A stretch of 14,150 bases of DNA, from contig CASRZP010000030.1 in the NCBI GenBank assembly GCA_949440065.1, forward strand, positions 1 through 14,150, written 5' to 3'. The position numbers were made by a program, and so were the translations under genes. Under the pieces are notes generated by a model. The model did no database searches. It was not told the DNA's origin and saw nothing but the letters and a program-made list of their open reading frames with translations. Shown here in pieces: positions 1 to 7,084 of the stretch (position 1 is its first letter; every line of letters begins with the position of its first letter). The DNA comes from an uncultured Bacilli bacterium (GTDB lineage: Bacteria; Bacillota_I; Bacilli_A; RF39; UBA660).

Positions 1-793
1 GATCATCAACACAATCTCCTACTTGATTATATTCTTCTAAAATGTCATTTAATCTATTGTGATAACAACCAATTAAATAGGATAAATAACTGTTTTCTTT
101 GGTTTTTTCTATATCGAATTCTAAGTGTGACTCTGGTGATAGTGAAGACATAGGAATTTCTTTTTGCATTTTTTTTAATATGGGATAAATATTAGGAAAG
201 GTCAAATTATTTTGACAAATTGCTTGTTCTAAATAACGTAATCTATGATATCCTATTATTTTTTCTTTGGATATATCGTTTAACCATACTTTAATGTGTT
301 CTAAAAATCTATTTTGATGATACCGATAATTTTGATAATAAAAATCTTTTCCCAACATATTTCGATGGAACTGGGAAAACAAGTAATATTCTTCTTCGTC
401 ATATGAATTTAATAATAATTTCAAATATTCTAGTGCTACTGTATTTTTTGATAGTTGTTGTTTTACTACTCTTTTGCAAGACTTTATTTTTGCTAGCATT
501 TGTGATTCAATTGTCTCAGCCGCTTTTCTATACAAAAGAGGATACTCTAAACTGTTTCTATCATGAACTAAGGATAAATAAGCATAAATTCCATGCATTT
601 GTTCTAATTCGTTTTTCTTCTCTTCTAAAAAGGAGACAATTTGGTATGAATAAGTCATTAAAATATCTTTTGCTACTCCCATAGACAAAGTATATTCGTC
701 CATTAAGTAGAAATTCTTCTCTTTGCTAAGTTGTAATTTTATTTTTTTCTCGTTTGTTTTATCACTGATGTTTAACATTAATTTCACTGCCAT
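1..793 (-). CDS. Unrecognised protein, partial (C-terminus off the left edge)
   Basis: An open frame runs from an ATG at 793 to the left edge without a stop, giving at least 264 codons. The protein begins MAVKLMLNISDKTNEKK. It is rich in Lys, Glu, Tyr and Leu, with long predicted helices, no signal peptide and no obvious membrane segment, so it is probably cytosolic. A GGAG ribosome binding site lies about eight bases before the ATG and an extended -10 element lies just upstream, so the start is well supported. I do not recognise the family and see no catalytic motif. It is transcribed in the same direction as topA but has its own promoter. The opposite strand also carries an open frame at 403-684, which I take as a shadow because the minus frame is longer, has the start signals and is more protein-like. 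Confidence 0.75.
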   Translation of the reverse strand, partial: MAVKLMLNISDKTNEKKIKLQLSKEKNFYLMDEYTLSMGVAKDILMTYSYQIVSFLEEKKNELEQMHGIYAYLSLVHDRNSLEYPLLYRKAAETIESQMLAKIKSCKRVVKQQLSKNTVALEYLKLLLNSYDEEEYYLFSQFHRNMLGKDFYYQNYRYHQNRFLEHIKVWLNDISKEKIIGYHRLRYLEQAICQNNLTFPNIYPILKKMQKEIPMSSLSPESHLEFDIEKTKENSYLSYLIGCYHNRLNDILEEYNQVGDCVDD

Positions 794-818
794 ATTTTCT
801 ACTCCAATCTCTTAATCG

Positions 819-827
819 ATTATAGCA
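819..827 (-). promoter_or_regulatory. Extended -10 promoter of the gene starting at 793
   Basis: On the minus strand the sequence reads TGCTATAAT, a perfect extended -10 (TGnTATAAT), about 25 bases before the ATG. No good -35 hexamer is found 17 bases upstream, which is acceptable for an extended -10 promoter. The transcript would have a very short leader. Confidence 0.6.
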
Positions 828-881
828 TAAACTCTTCCCTTTCTAAAAGCAAAAAGCAAAATATGACATAAAATTTACAAT

Positions 882-1721
882 TTATTCTTTGATTTGTTTT
901 TGTTCTTGATATGAGTAAGATAAAGCATTTTCTTTAGTAACTATTGTCGTGCCTAGTTTTTCTTCGATGTCTTTACGCGTGTTATTAGCAATTTCTCCAC
1001 CCTGTTTGGCAATTTTTTTATTTTCGTCTAATCCATAAGGTTTATGTTTTTTAGCTAATTCTTTAGTTGTCGTTTCGCCAATATCAGCAAGTAATACTTC
1101 TAACTCTGACATATTATCTCTTAATGATTCTTTTCTTAGTCCTTTATATTCTTTATATTGTTTTGCTGTCATACCTGACCATTCTTTATAAATTTCGTTG
1201 GTTAGAATCGCAAATTCTATTTGTTCATTCACTCCAAGTATCCGTTAATTTTTTGCGATTTTGAATTCCTTTAATTCGCTTTGTAATCCAATCTTCATCG
1301 TATCCTTTAGCACGGTATATATCCATTGCTCGCTTTATTGTAAGCTCTGGGTCAAATACTTCATCAATTCGCTCACTTCCAAGATGAGCTAACCATTGTT
1401 TGATCGGTTCGGCATTCTTACTAGGGATACTTTCAATAATTCGAAACATTCCTTCAATATCAACAACATCGGTGAGGCGATATTTTCCATCTTGGGCTTT
1501 TAATTTCAAAACGTGACAATTTGTCACGGTTTCATTTCCTTCTTCTTTCAGTCTTTGTTTTAACTTTCTCCAATATGATTGTTTATCTTTACTTTCTGTA
1601 ATAACCCCACGATATCTACAACGCTAAGACAATATTTTTCTTAATTCTTATCCCAAACTGCTCGAATTGTTTCATTGTTAAATATTTTATTAACCGCATA
1701 CATTTTGTCTTGTTTCATCAT
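882..1721 (-). pseudogene. Bro-N / phage-antirepressor-like protein, broken by three lesions
   Basis: Read across frames, this stretch encodes one protein of about 280 residues, the usual length of the Bro-N family proteins often annotated as phage antirepressors. The pieces in order are an N-terminus MMKQDKMYAVNKIF, then EKYCLSVVDIV, then TESKDKQSYWRKLKQRLK, then the DGKYRLTDVVDIEG and KQWLAHLGSERIDE segments, then a C-terminal half with SGMTAKQYKEYKGLRKE and GGEIANNTRKDIEE. Three defects separate them: an in-frame TAA at 1641-1643, where Gln (CAA) would fit; a frame change at the four-G run at 1605-1608, where one added G restores the frame; and a frame change at 1225-1232. The two longest surviving pieces (1225-1527 and 882-1232) can only start at GTG codons inside the old gene. 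A GGGGAG ribosome binding site precedes the ATG at 1721. Family members are DNA-binding phage or prophage regulators, so this is probably a decayed mobile-element remnant. The family call rests on remembered consensus, not a search. Confidence 0.8.
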
Positions 1722-1749
1722 AAACTCCCCTTTTATTTTCTCATCTTAA

Positions 1750-1774
1750 AAGAACAAGAGTACCTCCTGTTCTT
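1750..1774 (-). terminator. Probable terminator of topA
   Basis: An 11-base-pair stem, with one G-U pair in the minus transcript and a three-base loop, lies 15 bases after the topA stop. It is followed by TTTT on the minus strand. The U tract is short, so termination may be partial, and the Bro-N remnant could once have been read through from topA. Confidence 0.55.
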
Positions 1775-1788
1775 CTGTTAACAGTCCT

Positions 1789-3816
1789 TTACTCTTTGCT
1801 ATTTTCTTGTTGTGTACAATTAGGACATTTTGTTTGACCATTTTTCTCTACTAGGTAACCACCACAGGTAGGACATTTTCCTTCTATTGGTTTATCCCAT
1901 GAAGCAAACTTACAAGTTGGATAATGATTACAGCCATAGAAAACTTTACCCTTTTTCGTTGTCCTTTCGACAATTTTTCCATCACACAAAGGACAATCCA
2001 TAATTTCTTTCACTTCTTTGACTTCTTTTTTTACATATTTACACGTTGGATAATTGCTGCACGCCGTAAACTCTCCAAAACGCCCTTTTCTAAGGACTAG
2101 AGGACTACCACATTCTGGACATACTTCTCCTGTTTCCACTGGGGCTTTTTTCTCCATTTGTTGAAAAGCATCATCTACTCGTGGTGCAAATAAATCATAA
2201 AAGGAAGATAATACTTTGATCATGTCAATATCTCCATCAGCAATTTTATCTAAGTCCGTCTCCATCTCCGCGGTATATTTTACGTTAATTAAATCTTGGA
2301 AAAATTCTTGTAATTTATCTGTCGTTTCTATTCCCATTTCCGTTGGAATAAAGCGTTTTTCTTCTACGTTCACGTATGCTCGTTCTTTTAAGGTATCAAT
2401 TGTCTTAGCATAAGTAGAAGGTCTACCAATTCCTAGTTTTTCCATCTCACCAATTAATTTTGCTTCACTATATCTAGCAGGTGGTTTAGTAAAATGTTGT
2501 TCGCTAGTAATTTCATTAGATTTTATGACTTGTTGTTCCTTCATTGCTGGTAAAATTTTATCTTCACTATCTTCATATTCTTGATAAAGTTGATAGTATC
2601 CAGCAAAAGTTAGCACCTGGCCACTGGTTTTAAATTGATAATTAGAATTATCTAACACAATCGTTGTTTGTAATACTTTAGCATCCGCCATAATAGAAGC
2701 TAAAGCACGAATATAGATAAAGCGATATAATTCATATTCATCTTTTTCTAAGAATTTCTTGACTGATTCAGGTGTTCTAAAAACGCTAGTAGGACGTATT
2801 GCTTCATGGGCATCTTGTACATTTTCTGTTTTCTTCGCTTGTTTAACGTATCCTAAAAAATCTTTGCCGTAATTTTTTTCAATATAAGATAGAGCAGTTC
2901 CAATGTATTCATCGGATAAGCGAATGGAATCTGTTCTCATATACGTGATAAGTCCGACGGTTTCACTTTCCAAATCGATTCCTTCATATAACTTTTGGGC
3001 TATACTCATCGTTTTCTTTGCCGTAAAACCTAATTTAGTAGATGCTTCTTGTTGTAGTGTACTAGTAGTAAATGGAGCCTTTGACTTTTTATTTTTCTTT
3101 TTCTCCTCAATTTTTTCAATAGTAAATTCATCGGTTAACTGACTTAAAATAGAGTCTGCTTCCTCTTTGGTTTTAATCTCAATATCTTCATGATTGTGTT
3201 GAAATAATGAGGCATCGAACTCATTAAACTTAGCATCGATTGTCCAATATTCTTCCTTTTGAAAGGCTTCAATTTCCCTTTCTCTATCGACAATTAATTT
3301 TAACGCTACACTTTGAACACGTCCTGCACTTTTCGCACCTGTTTTTGATTGCAATAATTTACTAAGACGAAAGCCAATAATTCTATCTAATATACGTCTT
3401 GTTTCTTGTGAACGCACCAAATTATCATCGATTACTGTAGGATGATTCATTGCATCAATGACTTTATCTTTAGTAATTTCATGAAACAAAACACGCTTAT
3501 AATCTTTTATCCCTAAGGCATCTTTCAAATGCCAAGAAATCGCTTCTCCCTCACGATCAGGGTCGGTAGCAAGATAGACCATATCGCTATTTTTGGCTTC
3601 TTTGGATAGTTCAGAAATAATTTTCTTTTTATCTTTTAATGGTACATAACTAGGAGCAAAATTATTTTCTAAGTCTACTCCTAGACCATATTTTCCTGTG
3701 GTAGCAAGATCTCTAATATGTCCCTTACTAGACATAACTTTATAATTACTTCCTAAATATTTTTCAATTGTTTTACTTTTACTAGGCGATTCGACAATCA
3801 CAAGGTTTTTTGCCAT
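1789..3816 (-). CDS. topA: DNA topoisomerase I (type IA)
   Basis: The 675-residue protein relaxes negative supercoils by cutting and rejoining one DNA strand through a tyrosine intermediate. The N-terminal TOPRIM domain shows Glu9 (VIVESPSKSKTIEKYLG) and the acidic triad in TDPDREGEA (Asp85, Asp87, Glu89). The segment SAGRVQSVAL lies at 163-172, and the catalytic tyrosine is Tyr292 in GLITYMRTDS. After the core come three C-terminal zinc-ribbon modules, with cysteines near 566/569/586/592, 608/611/629/635 and 648/651/664/667. The length and order fit the Bacillota enzyme. The ATG at 3816 follows a near-perfect AAGGAGGAAG site and matches the family N-terminus MAKNLVIVESP. The gene appears monocistronic, with its own promoter and a hairpin after its stop. 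Nothing essential is missing. Confidence 0.97.
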   Translation of the reverse strand: MAKNLVIVESPSKSKTIEKYLGSNYKVMSSKGHIRDLATTGKYGLGVDLENNFAPSYVPLKDKKKIISELSKEAKNSDMVYLATDPDREGEAISWHLKDALGIKDYKRVLFHEITKDKVIDAMNHPTVIDDNLVRSQETRRILDRIIGFRLSKLLQSKTGAKSAGRVQSVALKLIVDREREIEAFQKEEYWTIDAKFNEFDASLFQHNHEDIEIKTKEEADSILSQLTDEFTIEKIEEKKKNKKSKAPFTTSTLQQEASTKLGFTAKKTMSIAQKLYEGIDLESETVGLITYMRTDSIRLSDEYIGTALSYIEKNYGKDFLGYVKQAKKTENVQDAHEAIRPTSVFRTPESVKKFLEKDEYELYRFIYIRALASIMADAKVLQTTIVLDNSNYQFKTSGQVLTFAGYYQLYQEYEDSEDKILPAMKEQQVIKSNEITSEQHFTKPPARYSEAKLIGEMEKLGIGRPSTYAKTIDTLKERAYVNVEEKRFIPTEMGIETTDKLQEFFQDLINVKYTAEMETDLDKIADGDIDMIKVLSSFYDLFAPRVDDAFQQMEKKAPVETGEVCPECGSPLVLRKGRFGEFTACSNYPTCKYVKKEVKEVKEIMDCPLCDGKIVERTTKKGKVFYGCNHYPTCKFASWDKPIEGKCPTCGGYLVEKNGQTKCPNCTQQENSKE

Positions 3817-3839
3817 ATGACTTCCTCCTTACTTATTCA

Positions 3840-3868
3840 TTTATACAAATATTTTATTCGTTTGTCAA
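3840..3868 (-). promoter_or_regulatory. Near-consensus housekeeping promoter of topA
   Basis: On the minus strand TTGACA (3863-3868) is followed after 17 bases by TATAAA (3840-3845), which lies 23 bases before the topA ATG. This is a strong SigA-type promoter. The -35 lies within one arm of an inverted repeat, described separately. Confidence 0.85.
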
Positions 3869-3895
3869 TAAAATTTTCCCACATCAATTGACAAA
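3861..3895. repeat. Nine-base inverted repeat overlapping the topA -35
   Basis: TTTGTCAAT at 3861-3869 and its exact reverse complement ATTGACAAA at 3887-3895 are separated by 17 bases. The proximal arm contains the topA -35 hexamer. The symmetry could be an operator, but chance is possible in DNA this AT-rich. Confidence 0.45.
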
Positions 3896-3991
3896 GTGAC
3901 TCTACTATACATGATATTTAAAAGTTATGCAAATAGGACTTTTCCTTTTTTCTTTCCAATTTCTTTCTCAATTTCGGATTTTTCCTAAGAG

Positions 3992-4033
3992 AAAAAGGAA
4001 AATGTTACATAAAAACTGCTAACATTTTCCTTT
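3992..4033 (-). terminator. Intrinsic terminator of the metallo-hydrolase gene
   Basis: A perfect 14-base-pair stem (arms 3994-4007 and 4020-4033, 12-base loop) begins five bases after the stop codon of the hydrolase gene. On the minus transcript it is followed by TTTTTCTCTT. Confidence 0.9.
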
Positions 4034-4038
4034 ATTTA

Positions 4039-4560
4039 CTAAAATGAAGAATTTTTTTCAAATTCGTGTCCTAAAGTCGTATTTTCTCCATGTCCCGGGC
4101 AAACAATGATAGAAGGGTCATATTTTTTGATTTTTTCAATGGACTCCATCATCTCAGTAGTACTTCCTGTAGGTAGGTCACATCTACCTATATCTTCCCT
4201 AAATAAGAAGTCACCAGTAAACATGGTGTTGATATCTTTAAAGTAGAATGTTATGGAATCACTACTATGTCCTTTAGTCTTAATAACTTCAAAAGTAAAA
4301 TCTCCATAATGGTATTCTTGTTCTAAGGCAATTCTTCCCTTTAAGATAGGAATATTTTTCTTTCCAATCACATCACGAATAGCCCCAATGTGATCAACAT
4401 GAGTATGTGTTAGTAAAACAGCTAGCACTTTATCTTTACCAATGACTTCTTTTATTTTAAGACCATCTGCTCCAGGGTCTATAACCAAACAAGTTCCATT
4501 TTGTTTTAATACGTAACAATTTGCTTCAAGGGTTCCTGTTACCAATTTTACAATTTCCAT
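4039..4560 (-). CDS. MBL-fold metallo-hydrolase (glyoxalase II-like)
   Basis: The 173-residue protein has the metal site of the metallo-beta-lactamase fold: His52-x-His54-x-Asp56-His57 in THTHVDHIG, His98 in KGHSSDS, Asp117 in FTGDFLF and His157 in CPGHGENT. The stretch GRCDLPTGSTTEM is typical of the small YcbL/glyoxalase-II-like group. These bind two metal ions and hydrolyse thioesters or similar substrates in the cytosol. The protein lacks the C-terminal substrate domain of true glyoxalase II, so the substrate is unknown. I chose the ATG at 4560 over a GTG at 4566 because AGGAAG sits seven bases before the ATG but almost touches the GTG, and MEIVKLVTGTLEANCY matches the family start. The gene stands alone, with its own promoter and terminator. 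Confidence 0.9.
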   Translation of the reverse strand: MEIVKLVTGTLEANCYVLKQNGTCLVIDPGADGLKIKEVIGKDKVLAVLLTHTHVDHIGAIRDVIGKKNIPILKGRIALEQEYHYGDFTFEVIKTKGHSSDSITFYFKDINTMFTGDFLFREDIGRCDLPTGSTTEMMESIEKIKKYDPSIIVCPGHGENTTLGHEFEKNSSF

Positions 4561-4596
4561 AATCACACTTCCTATTCATCATCTTCATCTTATAAT

Positions 4597-4625
4597 AGAA
4601 TAGCACACTTCGTTAATTTTGACCA
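4597..4625 (-). promoter_or_regulatory. Probable promoter of the metallo-hydrolase gene
   Basis: On the minus strand TGGTCA (4620-4625) is separated by 17 bases from TATTCT (4597-4602). A TGC just before the latter gives an extended -10. Each hexamer matches four of six consensus bases. An overlapping alternative -10 (TATTAT) lies a few bases downstream. Confidence 0.5.
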
Positions 4626-4690
4626 TAGTTTTTTTAGACTTAACTCATCTTTTCTATTAAATATCGAAAGAGACATAGACATACTAATAA

Positions 4691-4729
4691 AAGATAAAAA
4701 GAGTTAGTTCTTTAATATCAAACCAACTC
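4691..4729 (-). terminator. Terminator of the surface-protein gene
   Basis: A nine-base-pair stem (4701-4709 with 4721-4729, one G-U pair in the minus transcript) is followed by TTTTTATCTTTT on the minus strand. It lies about 90 bases after the stop codon of the surface-protein gene. I see nothing else in the 250-base gap apart from the hydrolase promoter. Confidence 0.75.
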
Positions 4730-4816
4730 ATTTTAGTTCATGTTGCAATCATTATATATTTATCTATCTTTCATCTTGCACATAGTTAATAAAACTCCCA
4801 ATTTCTCACTTATAAA

Positions 4817-6766
4817 CTATTTTTGAATCACGACGACTGCACGGGCCCCAAGGGTAGTAGCAAGTGTGCGAGTGTCTATGCAACCACTGAAGTGCATGTA
4901 CAAAGCGGAGTCGCTAGAATCCACGTTCATGGTCCAGTATCCATAGTTATTTCCGTACTCCCCTCCTGTTTGATTAACTGTTCCTCCTTCACTTGTTACA
5001 TTATTTAAATAGTTATACATCCACACGGGGCAACTTTGATGAGTACCATATTTACATCCAAATGATGTAGCTTCTTGAATAGTTATCATTCGTGCTCTTA
5101 CTTTATTTCTTGTAAAATCTTTATAAATATTTTTATTACACGGTACTCGCTCACTACTACTACTACTAGCACACCCAGTAAAGGCGTTTCCTTGAAACTG
5201 CGTTGTTCCCATCGTATATGTTTGAGCAAGAACATTTGTCCATCCTGCTGTTGCTTCTTCTAAGGCTGGCAAAATATTAGTAGGTCCATCGTAACTCTTC
5301 CTATTAAAAGTCCATGCTGTTTGATATACGGTATTTTCTCGTTGTTGCAAGGTCAATGTATTTCCATTATCAAACATTACATGAAAATATTTTTCCGTAG
5401 AATTATTGACTTTATATTTAATTATCGTTCCTGCTTTATATATCCCTGGGGCTCCTATTTCTTTACAAGTTAATTCTTCTCCTGTTACACAAAAAGTAGA
5501 TGAATCTTTCGTTTGATCATATTGATATATTGCTGTAATATTATTATTACGTGGTACTTTTATTGTTACATTATCTTTTCCCGTAATCGTTGACCATGTG
5601 AAATCTTTACCTGTTTGATTATCGATTTCCGTTAAAGGATTATCAAAAAAAGCATTTGTTCCAATGGTTGTTACGTTTTTAGAAATCGTTACCGTTGTTA
5701 AATTGTTACTTTGAAATGATGATACACCAATTGAATTTAGTGTTTCAGGAAAAGTTACGGAATTTAGCCCTACACTTTGGAAAGCACTATTACCAATGGT
5801 GGTTACTCCACTAGGTATTACTACATTATCTTTCTTTGCTCCAGCGTAACTTACAATTGTGGAATTATCTATACTACCATCAGCATTTCTTTTATAGATA
5901 AAACCTTCACTATCACTTACTTGATTATTATTAAAGGCTCCTATTCCAATATTCGTTATTGTACTTGGAATAGTTATTGAGGTTAGATTTTGGTTAGCAA
6001 AAGCAAAGTCACCAATGCTAGTTACTGTAACTCCTCCGATTTTGTTAGGAATTACTACATCCTTTGGAGCTGTACTACTATATCCAGTAATGGTTCCTGT
6101 TGTTTTATCAAAAGTAAAGTTTTTTAACAAAGGATCTTCTGCAGGTGTCGCTAAAACATCTTGTTTAGCATACACATTGATTCTAACACCATATTTTCTT
6201 GATTCTCCATTAGGTATTTCGGCATCCTCATCTACCCATAGACGTAAACGATAATTATGTATCGTTGTTCCTGATTCTGTAAATGTTCCTGTATCTAGTA
6301 TCATACTTCCAACGGGTGATCCTATTTCGGTTTGGTTATCCCTAGGTACATAATTACTTGGTGCAAAGACTTCACTATAAATAGTATCTGGATCAATTGC
6401 TCGCTCTAGATATAGTTTTACCTCAGTATCTTCTAAAGGTGTCATATCCGTAATGGGTATTTTTACTGCCGTTACCTCGTATCCTATCGACATTGTTCGA
6501 GATAGATTGGCTTGAACCGTAAAGTCAAACACATTGTCTTCCCCCGTTAATGTTTTCCCTTTTTCATCAGAAAGTGGATAAGCATCGTTTAGGGTAATTC
6601 CTGTTTTACCTTCTGTGTAAGTTAAGGTAACCGTTCCAGTTTCTATGGTATTTTCTACTGTTCCTTTCTTACTATAGGTAAACGCTGCATACGTTACTCC
6701 TATTGTCACCATAACTAACAATAAAAGTAGTACACTTGAAATGATAATTTTCTTTTTGTTTTTCAT
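4817..6766 (-). CDS. Surface protein: TasA-like head, BspA-type LRRs, Cys-containing tail
   Basis: The 649-residue protein starts MKNKKKIIISS, followed by a hydrophobic segment (about 7-26) and TYAAFTYSKKGTVENTIETGTVTL. That pattern resembles the N-terminus of TasA/camelysin-type proteins, which are cut by a SipW-like signal peptidase. A beta-rich head runs to about residue 205. Residues about 216-375 hold several BspA-type leucine-rich repeats (IGDFAFANQNLTSITIPS, TIGNSAFQSVGLNSVTFPE, IGTNAFFDNPLTEI). The tail (about 445-649) is rich in Trp, Tyr and Cys, contains RARMITIQEAT, CPVWMYNYL and GYWTMNV, and ends GARAVVVIQK. I recall similar tails in gut Bacillota surface proteins but cannot name the domain. 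There is no LPxTG motif or C-terminal anchor, so the protein is either secreted or held by its N-terminal segment. Function is inferred to be adhesion or matrix formation. The ATG at 6766 has AAGAAGG upstream; a TTG at 6808 in the same frame has no such site. Confidence 0.8.
   Translation of the reverse strand: MKNKKKIIISSVLLLLLVMVTIGVTYAAFTYSKKGTVENTIETGTVTLTYTEGKTGITLNDAYPLSDEKGKTLTGEDNVFDFTVQANLSRTMSIGYEVTAVKIPITDMTPLEDTEVKLYLERAIDPDTIYSEVFAPSNYVPRDNQTEIGSPVGSMILDTGTFTESGTTIHNYRLRLWVDEDAEIPNGESRKYGVRINVYAKQDVLATPAEDPLLKNFTFDKTTGTITGYSSTAPKDVVIPNKIGGVTVTSIGDFAFANQNLTSITIPSTITNIGIGAFNNNQVSDSEGFIYKRNADGSIDNSTIVSYAGAKKDNVVIPSGVTTIGNSAFQSVGLNSVTFPETLNSIGVSSFQSNNLTTVTISKNVTTIGTNAFFDNPLTEIDNQTGKDFTWSTITGKDNVTIKVPRNNNITAIYQYDQTKDSSTFCVTGEELTCKEIGAPGIYKAGTIIKYKVNNSTEKYFHVMFDNGNTLTLQQRENTVYQTAWTFNRKSYDGPTNILPALEEATAGWTNVLAQTYTMGTTQFQGNAFTGCASSSSSERVPCNKNIYKDFTRNKVRARMITIQEATSFGCKYGTHQSCPVWMYNYLNNVTSEGGTVNQTGGEYGNNYGYWTMNVDSSDSALYMHFSGCIDTRTLATTLGARAVVVIQK
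5153..5167. repeat. Five ACT triplets inside the surface-protein gene
   Basis: The plus strand reads (ACT)5, which encodes most of a five-serine run between two cysteines (GCASSSSSERVPC) in the tail of the surface protein. Changes in repeat number would keep the frame and only alter the length of the serine linker. Confidence 0.6.
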
Positions 6767-6809
6767 TTTCCCTACCTTCTTCTTATTTTTTATAAAAGTA
6801 GACGACAAA

Positions 6810-6838
6810 AAGAATAGAATTTTCTAAATCCTATTCTT
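6810..6838 (-). promoter_or_regulatory. Weak hairpin with U run in the surface-protein leader
   Basis: Perfect eight-base arms (AAGAATAG at 6810-6817 on the plus strand, complement at 6831-6838) enclose a 13-base loop. In the minus transcript the second arm runs into five U residues (CUUUUUG). It resembles a weak attenuator about 45 bases before the start codon. The stem has only two G-C pairs, so it would be unstable alone. Confidence 0.4.
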
Positions 6839-6926
6839 CTATTTCTTTATAAGATAAAAGTTTTATTCTAAGAGTTGCCCCCCCCCTAGTTGACATTTTG
6901 TTAACGACTTTTACCTTATCAATCAT
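6831..6926 (-). CDS. Possible 31-residue leader peptide across the G9 tract
   Basis: An ATG at 6926 opens a frame of 31 codons beginning MIDKVKVVNKMSTRGG and ending in a TAG at 6831-6833. AAAGG lies about 11 bases upstream, which is a weak and distant ribosome binding site. The frame passes through the run of nine G, so its end depends on tract length: eight G gives 20 residues and ten G gives 19. With nine G its stop codon lies inside the first arm of the leader hairpin. No similarity to a known peptide is recognised. It may be chance, and the arrangement is the only reason to list it. Confidence 0.25.
   Translation of the reverse strand: MIDKVKVVNKMSTRGGATLRIKLLSYKEIEE
6878..6886. repeat. 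C9 (G9 on the minus strand) homopolymer in the surface-protein leader
   Basis: Nine consecutive C residues lie in otherwise AT-rich intergenic DNA, flanked on both sides by AGTTG. On the coding strand this is a run of nine G, about 110 bases upstream of the start codon and 65 bases downstream of the -10. Such runs are classic slippage sites for phase variation of surface proteins. Confidence 0.9.
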
Positions 6927-6950
6927 GTAAATCACTACCTTTATATATTA

Positions 6951-6979
6951 AGTATACAAAATAGTTAACTTATTTTCAA
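6951..6979 (-). promoter_or_regulatory. Promoter of the surface-protein gene
   Basis: On the minus strand TTGAAA (6974-6979) and TATACT (6951-6956) are separated by 17 bases. Transcription would start near 6944 and give a leader of about 180 bases containing the G9 tract and the hairpin. The terminal repeat of the neighbouring insertion sequence begins 18 bases upstream of the -35. Confidence 0.75.
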
Positions 6980-6997
6980 GTAGATTTGACAAATTTA

Positions 6998-7015
6998 CAG
7001 GATAAAAACATGAAA
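6998..7015 (+). repeat. Left terminal inverted repeat of the ISAs1-like element
   Basis: CAGGATAAAAACATGAAA reads inward. Its partner at the other end reads CAGGGTAAAAACATGAAA inward, a single mismatch. The similarity continues weakly for about six more bases. Between here and the transposase stop at 7085 there is only AT-rich sequence with a seven-base inverted repeat (7038-7044 with 7077-7083). Confidence 0.85.
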
Positions 7016-7084
7016 AAAAATTAATTAGATTTCTATACCAAATACTATAAGGGTTTAGAAGTCTTTTTAATTTAAAAATTTGGT

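Noticed and set aside
403..684. Open frame on the plus strand with a hydrophobic start
   Set aside because: It lies opposite the longer minus-strand gene, which has a promoter and ribosome binding site. The hydrophobic look comes from reading the complement of Lys/Glu-rich codons.
882..1527. Two separate small genes, or a programmed frameshift, for the Bro-N pieces
   Set aside because: A third lesion and an in-frame stop lie upstream, the pieces can start only at internal GTG codons, and no slippery heptamer with a downstream structure is evident. Simple decay explains it better.
3888..3915. Plus-strand promoter beginning with TTGACA
   Set aside because: The hexamer is perfect, but no acceptable -10 lies 16-18 bases away and no plus-strand gene follows.
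4561..4566. GTG start for the metallo-hydrolase
   Set aside because: The AGGAAG site is only one base away from it, while the ATG at 4560 has normal spacing and matches the family start.
6767..6808. Longer N-terminus of the surface protein from a TTG at 6808
   Set aside because: It has no ribosome binding site, and the added residues would precede a typical Lys-rich signal-peptide start. The ATG at 6766 has good spacing to AAGAAGG.
6831..6926. Direct in-frame fusion of the leader frame to the surface protein at another G-tract length
   Set aside because: The surface-protein frame is closed by a TAG just upstream of 6808, and all three tract phases hit stops before the start codon, so slippage cannot make a fusion protein.
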